DNA of 28,959 nt, taken from Chara braunii. Taxonomy: Eukaryota; Streptophyta; Charophyceae; Charales; Characeae. Location of the stretch: NCBI GenBank assembly GCA_003427395.1, contig BFEA01000120.1, positions 2,651,396-2,680,354 of the forward strand. Reading direction: 5' to 3'. Below, in pieces: positions 1 through 9,935 of this stretch. How positions within the stretch are numbered: the first letter of the stretch is position 1; each line of letters begins with the position of its first letter. Made by a program: the position numbers and the translations under genes. The notes beneath the pieces are model-generated. The model did no database searches, was not told the origin of the DNA, and saw nothing but the letters and a program-made list of their open reading frames with translations.

Positions 1-400
1 CTGCCCGCACCGCAGGCGCTTAGCTAGTATAAAATGGTCTGGCCCATTTTGAAACATTAGTGCGAAACTAGGTGCATATTTCAATAAGAGTTGTTGTGAC
101 ATGGTAAGAATTACGTTTCAGGCTGGGCAGGCCGAAGAGGTAGCTTCGTGTGAAGTAGTCGTTTAAACCGCGAGTACACAGCCCCAGCCTTGCCGGTATT
201 TGTTTGGCTCCTTCTCTGAAAATTCCGTAGCTTGGGCCTGCAGGACTGCAATGGCTGGCAGCACCAACCAAAAATGAAACAAGTGCGCTGCTGGCTGCTC
301 GGAAAAGCTTGGACCGCAGTGCAGCCCCTCCAGGCTCGGATATACGGGTGTTTTAAGCTGTTTATTATGAAGTCAGCAGCCCCAATGCATTTACTGGGTG
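1..400. other. Unassigned sequence before the first LTR-like element
   Basis: I find no gene, RNA or repeat here. The open frames on both strands are short, show no recognisable domain and overlap one another, as expected by chance. Confidence 0.5.
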
Positions 401-851
401 TGCATGTGATGTGCAACCTCATGCCCCACGCGGCGTCCCGTACTTCGGTCGCCGACCAGAGTAGTTAGGGGTGTGGCTGAGGATTTTTCGCTGTGGGGGT
501 TGAGCCACCGGGACGAAACGGGGGACTCTTGCTTCCGTCGAGGTGCCTGGACGGGGGTTTGAGCTGTCGCCGGGGGCGAATAACAGGAGAACGGTCCCCT
601 ACTGACCGACCCTCATCACTTCATAAAGGAAAACAAAAGAAAACGAGCGGAGAGGGGAGAAGAAAAACGAAACCGACGGGAACTGGGTTTCGTTCCCCGA
701 GGCGCCTGGTTCGCACTGCCTTTGGGGCAGAGGCCCCGAAATCGGGTTCAGGCTTCGATGTCTGACTCATCGAGTCCGTGCGGGCGGCATGACATAGCTT
801 GCGCAGCATGCAGCCGAGATCAAAGAGAGTGAGAGGAAGGGGTTACGAGAA

Positions 852-857
852 TTTATA
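852..857 (-). promoter_or_regulatory. TATA box of LTR-like copy 1
   Basis: The minus strand reads CGCTATAAATTC, followed about 20-30 bp downstream by a CT-rich stretch that could hold the start site. The same block occurs in the other two copies (9125-9130 plus, 16966-16971 minus), so the promoter core is conserved within the family. Confidence 0.5.
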
Positions 858-1383
858 GCGCGGAAGGCGGCGGAGAGGCTGCGCGGAGCACGGGGTGTAG
901 ATGGGCAGGACAGAAGAAGGGCAGACCTCCCAGAAGGATCGAAGGAGGCAAGTCGGATGATCTGCGTGATTGGGGTGGTTGTCCAAGTGGGTGTGCTTCC
1001 CGCTACCACCACATGCCTTGACCAACCCAATCAGACAGCCAATCGTTTGCAGGGAAAGGAGGAGAGGATCGGACTTCGCTTAGAGGGAAGACGAAGAGGC
1101 ATGCAGGAAGGGAATGTGCAGCAAGAAGGGAACATGGCGCGGGAATGCAGAGCGGAAGAGCAGGTTTACGCGGTGCGCAAAAATTCAAAAACAGCCGAGC
1201 ACGCAAAATTTTCAAAATTCCTACTCTTGCTAATTCCCAACTGTTTCTTGAATTTCTCGGCGCGGCCGCTAATCGGCCACGCAAGAGCCGAATTACATTT
1301 TCTACTCCGTCCCTCTTTTCGTAAAGGAAAAAGAGAGAAAGAAAGAAAGAAAGAAATGAAGCCCCGTTCTTCCCTATTATCTT

Positions 1384-1455
1384 GAATCCGTACTTCGGGG
1401 CTTTACGTGGGATTTTTCCCCCTTAAGGGTACGCGAAGCCGCCGAGTACGGATCC
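1384..1455. repeat. Imperfect palindrome at the element end
   Basis: The arms 1384-1403 and 1436-1455 are inverted copies with a few mismatches, both built around CCGTACT. The inner part (CCCTTAAGGG) is palindromic as well. The same structure recurs at 8582-8651 and inside each unit of the 17.4-18.0 kb tandem array. Confidence 0.55.
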
Positions 1456-1554
1456 TGTCTTATCACATGCATGCTAGGGGACAAGGTACAATGTCAAGAT
1501 TTAACCTGTCTATTCAGGAGGCAAGTAGAGCCTCGTTATGAGGCCCGCTGGGAC

Positions 1555-1607
1555 TTAGCCATTCTGTTTCGTCTGTCCCAAATTAGCCATTCTGTTTCGT
1601 CTGTCCC
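1555..1607. repeat. 25-bp tandem duplication
   Basis: A 25-bp unit containing TTAGCCATTCTGTTTCGTC occurs at 1555-1579 and again at 1583-1607, identical, with 3 bases between. It looks like a recent slippage duplication or a local assembly error. Confidence 0.75.
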
Positions 1608-2577
1608 CATTTGGGCTCAGTCACACTGACCCATTCTTTTCTCTGTTACACTTGCACTTCTCATACCTGCTCTAAGTCATGTCTCATCCATTCATGTCAA
1701 TTAGCTCTTGTAGACCACTTCTTCACAACACATTCTGCTTTCAATCCAAATACAGAGACATGGTAGGGTTTTGACCAAGGTCTGGCTATTTGCAAAGTAA
1801 TGCCACTTGTATTGAAACAAATACCACAAATATCAGTAAAGTGGCCTGAGGGTGATACGAAGGTTCCTCAATCATACATGAATCCTGCCCTCAGGTAAAT
1901 CTGAGAATGAGGAAAAGACAACACTCAATGGTGCGGCACGTGTTAGGCAATGGAAGCTGCATCTAGGAAAGTGTTGGCAGATGCATCCAGGGCATAATAC
2001 CACTGGGCATGCGCTGGATGCATCTGTACACATATACAAACCCATCTAAATGTAAGCCAAGTGACTGTACGCTTCGCTCCACCACTCTTGAGATACTGTT
2101 TTTGAGGTGTTTCTCCACTTACTTTTGGAAACGAAAGGAGAAAAAAAATTGGGGCTTCTCAGAAACAAGCATTTCAGGACTAATCTCCAAAACTGGATTC
2201 CCCTTCCTGTAACCAGCGGATAGTTCAGGGAGGTTGGTCTATCCCTTCCTGACTCGACCACAAGTTGGGAGACAACTGTGATGTTTCCCTTAGTGGGGGA
2301 CTGAATGAAGTAGTAAGTGGAGTGAGGACTGAAAACTTTTCTTTGTCTGACCAATCCTAATTTCCGTCCCATTTGATACAGTGCAATGTGGGACAAGAAA
2401 CACAGCTAGGAACAAGTTGATGGATTGTAATCGACAGTCAACAGGTCACATTAACAACACTAGAATAGAAATATCTTTGATGGCTCCACTAAAAACAGAT
2501 TTGACGGAAGGCAGGGACGCTCATCGCCCAGCCCCCTCATTTTCGCATTGCTCTCACTATGTACACTGTACTCAACA
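1608..2577. other. Unassigned intergenic-type sequence
   Basis: AT-rich sequence without a convincing open frame, terminal repeats or RNA signature. Short open frames on both strands at 2009-2396 have no recognisable domain. Confidence 0.4.
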
Positions 2578-2713
2578 GGGACGCTGGACCCGATTTCCAG
2601 CAGGTGCTGCTGCTCCCCACCAATAGATGGAGCCTCCCCGACAGTGCTAGTGGTGTCTGCTCTTACCAGCACCCCTAGCAGCTGTTTGGGCAGTTTCTTC
2701 ATAAAAAAAAAAA
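2578..2713 (+). mobile_element. Structured poly(A) repeat, copy A
   Basis: Begins GGGACGCTGGACCC and forms the hairpin GCTGGA/TCCAGC, then CTCCCCACCAATAGATGGAG, then about 70 bp, and ends in an A-run (2703-2713). The part before the A-run (CTCTTACCA and following) resembles the same position in copy B near 24940-24990. Related copies lie at 18535, 19833, 20032, 20916 and 24858. A-tail position suggests a short retroposon, but no target duplication was found here. An inverted related copy follows at 2874-2978, so the pair could instead be read as one element with long terminal inverted repeats. Confidence 0.5.
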
Positions 2714-2873
2714 GAGTAGTGGAGGGAGACCCTTTGTCAGTCTTGGCTCTTTTTTTGGCACTGAGCGAAGGTTACTCGGGGGTGGGTGTCAACTGACCGT
2801 AAGTAAGCCAACAACATGCCAGCAGATGAGCATGGAACACAGGAAGGTGGTGTTGGCTTACACTCTGCAAATT

Positions 2874-2978
2874 CTACTAGGGAGAGTGATATGTGCAGTT
2901 CTCGCTAGTAGATCCTATCGAGGTCACTCCATCTATTGGTGGGGAGCTGCTCCTGTTGGAAAATGGGTCTGACGTCCC
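2874..2978 (-). repeat. Structured repeat, copy A' (no A-tail)
   Basis: On the minus strand this begins GGGACGTCAGACCC and carries CTCCCCACCAATAGATGGAG. Further on is a hairpin with CTACTAG/CTAGTAG arms (2905-2911 and 2874-2880). The same pair of arms occurs in copy F (20073-20110). The first hairpin has decayed and there is no A-tail. Confidence 0.5.
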
Positions 2979-4062
2979 TCATAAACAACTGAGCCTTGAA
3001 CATAGAACAATAATATGGAAAGGCAGATGAATCAGCACCTGTTTACCCAATTCTGAGCGCCAGATCTTGGAATACTACCTAGTTTTGATTCACCAAGAGG
3101 ACCTTAAGACTCCGACTCATTCTTCCAGAATTCAGCGTTTTATGATCTATCTGTCATATCCGAACAAGGATCTGGGGAGCATAGCCGTTGGAGGTGGGGG
3201 GATTGGATCTTGGGAAGTCCAACAATGAACGCAGGGGTATGGATGACTCTACCATCGTCCAATATCTGAAGATCAACCTAGAATCCCTGCAGAGCTCATT
3301 GTCCAATCCCTGAGCCCCATCCCACTTAACTTTTCCCAATTTCCGCCATTGATTTCATCCAAGCCAGCCGGAACTGGATTTTTTAATGTGTTTGAGAATT
3401 TCAGCATGAGAGGATAGGTGTTGTACCTTTTCTTTTATCTGTTCTCATTTAGTTGAAATTTCTGTTTGAATCTGTTGTTTTCTTGTTTAGTGAATTCTGG
3501 ACCATCTAGTCTGGCCCCTTCTATTTCATAGGGGCATGTCCTCAATCATATGGCCCACATAACTGCCCTCCTCCCAATGGCGTAGAGATTCTGTGTGAAA
3601 TCATCATGTGGTTCAGAAACCCATGATTCCAGTAATACAGGCTTCCAACCTTATGACCATGGGATATGTGGCCTGAGTTGGCTCCATACACGATCCCACC
3701 ACCTCCAAAGCCATATGGCGTCGGGGCATTGCGTAAAGACATGCTGAATGGTTTCAGGGATCAACCTACTTGGGAAAGCAGACTTACAGAATTAACACCA
3801 GCGGGAGGCAATTTCTTTGTGCTCTACAGGGGATCCGTCTATCAACCAGTCATTTGCGGGTCGGCATCAGTGTTGAAGTAAGGCACCTGTTGTTTGGACT
3901 TCATTATGTTGAATGACTTGATTGACTTCACATCGTCTTTGCTGAGATTGGGGTGTTTCATCCACCTAGATGGCACTGTACCCTTCAGGTCAATTCTCAT
4001 TCTCAACATTCGATTGTTGATTTCACCGCTAGAGTATGAAGAGCCCGCTTATATGTTCTATT
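2979..4062. other. Unassigned sequence, no supported gene
   Basis: No repeat structure or RNA gene seen. An open frame at 3666-3881 (plus) reads as ordinary protein-like composition, but it has no recognised domain and no supporting splice or start context, so I do not call it a gene. Confidence 0.35.
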
Positions 4063-4135
4063 AGATCTGCTAGACCTCTATTACTCCTTTTTTTTTTCTT
4101 TTTTTCTTTTTTAAAGGCTCATGCAGATCTGCTAG
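4063..4135 (-). mobile_element. Small A/T-rich insertion between 11-bp direct repeats
   Basis: AGATCTGCTAG occurs at 4063-4073 and again at 4125-4135. The 51 bases between are dominated by oligo(T) tracts (plus strand), so on the minus strand the insert is an A-rich tail with about 11 other bases on each side. This geometry fits a severely 5'-truncated retroposon with a target-site duplication. Confidence 0.45.
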
Positions 4136-5525
4136 GGAGGAGGTAACAGCTATTACTTCTTCTTGGTGAGCTCGAAATCCAATATGTCGGATCTAGCGTC
4201 AAATTGGGGAAAGGAGTATCCTGCCTGAAGGCCAACCTTTGATTTTTTATTTTCAGTTTCTGATTCTGAAAATTTGGTGGGCTTGTATGTGACGTTCTAA
4301 CCTCACGCCCTGGGCTGTCTTCCGGTTGGAGTGATTAAAACGCAGAGAACAGGCCCTGAAAAACAGCAAGATGGGGTGTGCCAACAATTTTTGGGAAAAT
4401 TGAGTGTGGAGACCTCGACAGAACATGAATCTCCCGTGTGGTCCCAGTTTTAGCGAGAAATGACCATAACCGCGCGGGAAAGGAAACAAGTGTGTGAGCA
4501 TATCAATGTCTATCTAATCACAAAAGTATCTTAGGACTTCCATAGGGGCTACTCGACATCTTTTCGAGCGGAAAGGCCGGGGTACGCACATGGAATCCTT
4601 TTTCCGGATAAAATCCCGCCGTCGCTCACTGCAAAGCTCAGAGTCTGACGTGGATGGTCGCAACCTGGTCACTCTTTACTTGAACTCGTCTTCACCATGT
4701 GTCGGGTAGTGGAATCCCCTTGCTCGGTAACGTTCAGTGCGGCGACAGTTGCTGCAAAGAGTATTGGGCCAATGCGGTGTCATTGCCACCCGTGGGATGA
4801 CGATCAACTCGTGGAAGGGTAATACCAAAGAATAAGGCGGAAAATGAGTATCAACAATTACAAATTTGACACCCACGGACCCATAACACCTCGTTTTGGG
4901 AGAAATAATATCGTTCTCCGATGTTTGCGACGGCCTATCGTACGTCCCACTCACATGCACGTGGCCTTTCCTCGTTGTACGGGAACGAGCTCTCTAGGGA
5001 TACTGGAAGTCGGCCCCCAGTCGGATCAGTATGGTTGGTCCACATGGCATAAGCGGGTTAGTAGAGCTTATCTACTCAGCCCGTCATCTGATTTGATAAG
5101 AATTGTGAATGTTCAACATTCATTGAATGGAGGATGAAAAGAAGAAATGATAAATCAGAATTAATCCTTTCTATAAGAAAAATAGTATCAACACCACATT
5201 ACATCTAAGTCATCGAAACAACACTTTATCCAACGTAAGATAGTGATTCTCCCCCGACTTGTCTTTGTGTTTGGCTGAGTTCGCCCGACGAAACTCCGAA
5301 CATAAAATATCAGTAGGGGCAAAAGGTCACGCACACATAAATCATTACCATAGACACATGCCATTCATCGCACAAGAAGAAGCGAAGAGAGAAAACTAGG
5401 TGCTCGACCTCGCTAGCCTGACGATGTTTGTCCTCGCGATATCCAATCGGACTAACAAAGACGAGCGGGGTGGGGATTCAGAGGCAAGTAGGGATGAGGA
5501 AGATGTCACGTTACCCAATCATTTA

Positions 5526-5529
<4 letters not shown>
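4136..5529. other. Unassigned sequence, no supported gene
   Basis: No terminal repeats, RNA genes or domains recognised. The overlapping open frames near 4676-5137 on both strands lack recognisable motifs. Confidence 0.35.
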
Positions 5530-5612
<83 letters not shown>

Positions 5613-5674
5613 GTCTCTTATACACATCTAGATGTGTATAAGAGACAGGAGAGAGAGAGAGAGAGAGAGAGAGA
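5530..5674. repeat. (GA)n microsatellite, interrupted by adapter
   Basis: About 80 bases of GA dinucleotide (5530-5610), a 38-bp non-genomic insert, then about 26 more bases of GA (5649-5674). The true repeat length is unknown because the array appears to have been joined across a library adapter. Confidence 0.9.
5611..5648. other. Sequencing artefact: Nextera mosaic-end junction adapter
   Basis: CTGTCTCTTATACACATCT is followed directly by its exact reverse complement. This is the 19-bp Tn5 transposase mosaic end used in Nextera libraries, in the head-to-head form left at circularisation junctions of mate-pair libraries. It sits inside a GA array, where assemblers fail. The two GA flanks therefore need not be contiguous in the genome. 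Confidence 0.95.
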
Positions 5675-8569
5675 CAAAGAGTTTGACGGAGTCGTAGCTT
5701 GACCAAAGAAATGGACCAAGGAGAGAAGCAAAATCATACACACTCGCAAAATTGAATGAAATCGGCGCTTCGCCGTGCACTTCGCTTCCAAAATAGGAGA
5801 AGGAAGAACGAAGAATCAAGTCACGCACGCCTTTTGCTCTCGTACCATGGCCCCAGTCCATGCAACCACTCATTAGCACACACACCTTCCTTACTTAGGA
5901 ACTGGCGATCCCGGCTGCCACGTACCAACCTTCTTACCAAAGCGATTGTCACCCCGCCAACTTAGTCTCTACGTCAACTTGCCCAACTCCCGCAGTCCAC
6001 CCGACACACAACCTCGCAAAACTACAACTAGCTTGTCAGGACTTTCCGACTCGCCGATCATCACATCGTCGAGCCACTACTTCCAGGAAGCTCGCAGATG
6101 GGGTGAGAGAGATTTTTGAACGCGCTTGCAAAATATATAGTTGCGGAGAGGGAGGCAGAAGACAGGAGGGGGAAGGCGAAGGCGTAAAAGAGAGGGAGGA
6201 GGGGAAATGGATTAATCGCCTTGGGAAAGCCATACGGATCTGCGCGAGTTCCTCACAGCTAATAAGGTCATCGTGCGAGGGGATTAATCCTCCTTATGCG
6301 TTGTGTGGTGGCTTCAAGGCTCTGAGAGGGGATCGGTAGGGACTTCCTGTACGGAGACAAAGGCAGGAAAGGAGAGGAAACCAAAGAGAAGTGTGGATCA
6401 GGACCAAGATTTAGATGTAGGGAGGGAGAAAGAAGCGCAAAGGCGAAGGAAAATTGGAGGGAAAAAAGTTACGGTTTAAAGGAAGAAGGCGTGAAGGAGA
6501 AGGGTGAAGATAGTCTGAGACGTAGCGAGAGGTGGGGGAAGCTTACATGCATGGCGTCGACGTAGAAACAAAAAGGCACCGAAATAGTTATGCACGAGTC
6601 CAATTATGAACAAAACAATTCCTAGGTCTAATTCAAGATTGAGAAATTCAAAAGTAATACCCGCACACGAATTCCACAACCATTCCTATTCCTACATAAA
6701 ATTCATGGGGGGTTTCGGGACGATTTTGGGGAAAAACGACCCATCATCGGGAAGTTTACTTGGAGTTTCGAAAATTCCCAACTGTCGAACAAAATTCCTA
6801 GGACGCTAGCTAAGGCGCGCGTAATTTCTACATAAACCTGAAGGAAAACAAATTTAAAAAATCTGAAAACTACTTACAAGGTATGGAGGCCCCTGCAGCC
6901 ACTGATCCCATGCATTGCCTGTCGGTCTGAAAAGAAAATGAAGGTACCAAAAAACCTGTTAATGGACGAAAAGAAAAGAGTGGCAGAACACAGGGCTTCA
7001 GTAGTTCGCCCAAGCATAGAAGCTGGTATGTCACATGTACCCATTTAGTCTGGCCCTGACCTTTTAGAAGGATAGTGTTATACCATGCTAGATGATGAAT
7101 TTCTAGGAATATGTACCCATGTGGGAATTTTTCTACGATGTTGCAAAGTACTTGGGGATGGTTTCTGAGGGCCACCCAATCATGCATCTCAAGTTCGGGC
7201 CCTCTATGGAAGATTCAAATCCAATCCAACAGGATTAATTTGATGATTTTCTCTAGAACCTTCTTTGGATGGTGGCAATAGCGGAGGTGCACCTGCAAAA
7301 TGGAAGGATCAATCCTATCATTTGTCTCCCCGTTCCAAATATCATTAATCCTCAGGATCCCTATTCTAACACATCCTTTCCAGGGTGAGTCCATGCAGTG
7401 GGGAACATACCCTTGAGAGCTCAGGAAGTAAGGTGGTTTTAATGTGCGATCACACAGTGTGCAATGAAGAAGGCAAATATGCAGAACTTTAGTTTATGGC
7501 ATATGTGGCTTGAAATGTGTTAAAAAAGCCAGCGAGGCAACCCACGAAATCTGTGACATTCTGGTGACTAGAAACATTGTTTGAGGTACTTGCAGATTGG
7601 CATGTCACATCATGAGAACTTCCGAAGAGCTTCCATTCTCTGCAGCCAATCGGAGTTTCACTTTAAGAATTGTTTTGTTTAGTTGATTGTAATTGTATCT
7701 GGACTCGAATTTGGGACTGTCCTTCAACAGTTCATGGGTGTACCAACTGGGCTAGGGCCGTTGGTGCCATTGGGAGTTTCAAAATCTGCCTATTGGAGCA
7801 GTTCATATCAGTGTGGACCTGCCCCTAAGTGGCACTGTGTGAAGGGGAAGTTTACCTCTCTGAAAATGATGAGAATATCTCCGCAAGTGTACAAGTAGCC
7901 TGAAGCTTTCATCCATTGATCCCCTTGTGGGAAAGTGCCTAAAATGTTTCACGCCTGCTTGGGGGTCTTTTCCATGTGATTCCACTGATCTGTGAGCCTA
8001 TGGCCTATATTAGGGGCTGTATCAAGGGGCCCCATGCTGCGACACAACAATTGGGTAGTGAGAACACTTTCCGGCTACTAGAATACATTTGATTGGATCC
8101 TGCTCATGTTTACGATTTTCACCAAGTGAGCTTGATTTCAAACTAAACAGATCATGCAAAACATGGCGGGGCGCCCATCTATGTGTTTGATGATTGATTT
8201 TCAAGAGTTTCTACTATGGAATCAACTATCACGATTGTCAATCAAAAAAAAGATTTGGAATTTGTATTTGCTTATTGTAGTCTTACCTCTACTCGGTAGT
8301 TTAGAATGTGCTTAAAGCTATTGTAGCAGAAAAAAAAAAAAAAGCCACCAAATATCGAAAAGAGGGCAGTTATTTACAATTTGATAGAAATGTTGTTGTT
8401 TTAATGAATAATGGTTTGCCTATTGCTACGAGAAGTTTAGGTTGTGCGACACCCTGCAACATTGTCTTGGATAGACAAAAAACATAAACTCGACCTGTAG
8501 CACAAATGGCCACAACAAGAAGATATATTTCATGGTAATAAAGGTAGAACCCAAAGCTTCTACCCAGCT
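5675..8569. other. Unassigned sequence between microsatellite and second LTR-like copy
   Basis: No intact gene seen. A minus-strand TATA-like motif (TATATA, 6134-6139) is followed by a CT-rich stretch and then CTTTGGTAAGAAGG (about 5942), which looks like a splice donor, so a decayed or non-coding first exon is possible. The rest (6.4-8.5 kb) is AT-rich, with short unrelated open frames and an oligo(A) run near 8330-8343. Confidence 0.3.
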
Positions 8570-9124
8570 TGTGATGATCCAGGATCCGTACTCGGCGGTT
8601 TCTCGTACCCCTAAGGGAGAACCCCACATGGAATCCTAAAGTACGGATTCAAGGTAATGGGAAAAACGGTGCTTCATTTTTCTTTTTCTTTTGTTTAAGA
8701 GGGGCAGAGTCGAAAATGTAATTTGGGTCTTGCATGGCCGGTTAGCGGCCGTGCCAGAGAATTCAAGAAACGGTGGGGAATTAGAGGGAGTAGGAGTTTT
8801 GAATTTTTTCGCGCACGACTGTTTTCGAATTTTTGCGCGTCGTGTAAACCTGTCCTCCCACTCTGCATTCCCATGCCATCTTCCCTTCTTCCGATGTATC
8901 TCCCTCCTGCATGTCTCTTCGTCTTACCTGCGAATGATTGGCTGTCTGGTTGGGATGATCGGGGCAATGTGGTGGCTGCGGGAAGCGCACCCCAGTTGGA
9001 CGACCACCCCAATCACGCAGACCATTCGACTCGCCTCCTTCGACTCTTCTGGAAACTCTGCCCCTCTTCTGTCCTCCTCATCTACACCCTGTACTTTGTG
9101 CAGCCTGTCCGCTGCCTTCTGCTC

Positions 9125-9130
9125 TATAAA
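9125..9130 (+). promoter_or_regulatory. TATA box of LTR-like copy 2
   Basis: CTCTATAAATTCCC, at the same position relative to the element start (about 555 bp) as in copy 1 (about 610 bp), followed by the same CTCTCACTCTCTTTGATC stretch about 20 bp downstream. Confidence 0.5.
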
Positions 9131-9712
9131 TTCCCACAAACCCTTCCTCTCACTCTCTTTGATCGCGGTTGTAAGCTGCTCAAGCTATGCGGGAACCCCG
9201 TGGCGCCGAAAAAGCTCGATGAGCCCCGTGGTGGGCGGAGTGGCTGCGAGTGGCGGAGTTCAGCGGTGGACTTGGGGGTAAGAAAGTTGGAGGGACGAAG
9301 CGGTGGTGGCGATTAGACGTCGACAGCGGCAGGGCCTTGCGGCTATGGTTGCTGGTGGTCTTGACCAATTGGTTGGGGACTGGGCCCGGAGTGGTCAGTC
9401 GTGAGAATTCTGTATTTTTAAAGACGAAGTTTTTTCTCCATTGCTGCTTTGTCCCCGTGTGATGTGCGCATGACTCCAAAGGTTGGGTAGTGTGTTATGC
9501 ATGTCGGGTATGATAATCTATGGATGTTGAAGGTCTCAGTGAGGGCTCTCTGAGTATGCGTATGTGTATGCGCCTCTGTGCTTGATGCGCGGAAGAATTG
9601 AGTGTCGATTGCTTGCATAAGGGTATGAATGCGTCAGTTCTTTCCGTCTCCCTTCCTTTTTTATCAATCGCGCTAGCGTGTGTGTGATACGTGCCTACCT
9701 CCTTTCTCCATC

Positions 9713-9730
9713 TCTCTCTCTCTCTCTCTG
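9713..9730. repeat. (CT)n microsatellite
   Basis: Short CT dinucleotide run inside the extra segment of LTR-like copy 2. It creates the Ser/Leu repeats of the overlapping open frames. Confidence 0.8.
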
Positions 9731-9873
9731 TCGGGCGCTGCGGGACCCCAAGAGGAGGCGGGTACTTCCGGAGAGATCGGTCACCCGCGTCCTCGCGAGG
9801 CGGCCGACCTCTCTGTATCCACCACGGGTGCCCGACACTGCGTTCCGGGTGAGGACACAAAGAAGAGAAGGAG

Positions 9874-9935
9874 AAAGGGAGCTGGGCGCATTTGTCTTCA
9901 ACGGAAAGGGAGCTGGGCGCATTTGTCTTCAACGG
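9874..9935. repeat. Perfect 31-bp tandem duplication
   Basis: The unit beginning AAAGGGAGCTGGGCGC is present twice without a difference (9874-9904 and 9905-9935). The lack of divergence points to a recent duplication or an assembly error. Confidence 0.85.

Larger units (their letters stand above)
405..1467 (-). mobile_element. LTR-like element, copy 1 (solo-LTR-like, 4-bp TSD TGCA)
   Basis: This 1063-bp unit starts TGTGAT and ends ATCACA. It is bracketed by the 4-bp direct repeat TGCA (401-404 and 1468-1471). Read on the minus strand it has a subterminal hairpin (1384-1455), about 500 bp of upstream-type sequence, a TATA box at 852-857, a pyrimidine-rich stretch about 30 bp downstream, then about 380 bp to the end. 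Much of it aligns to 8570-10813 on the plus strand and its promoter part to 16865-17400 on the minus strand, so it is a dispersed repeat. TG...CA ends, an internal promoter and a short duplication fit a solo LTR. TGTNR termini with a 4-bp duplication are also reported for Ginger-type integrase transposons. No coding body is present to decide. Confidence 0.6.

Noticed and set aside
5400-5885. Open frames encoding (ER)n or (LS)n
   Set aside because: They translate the GA microsatellite and the adapter, so the reading frame is not meaningful.
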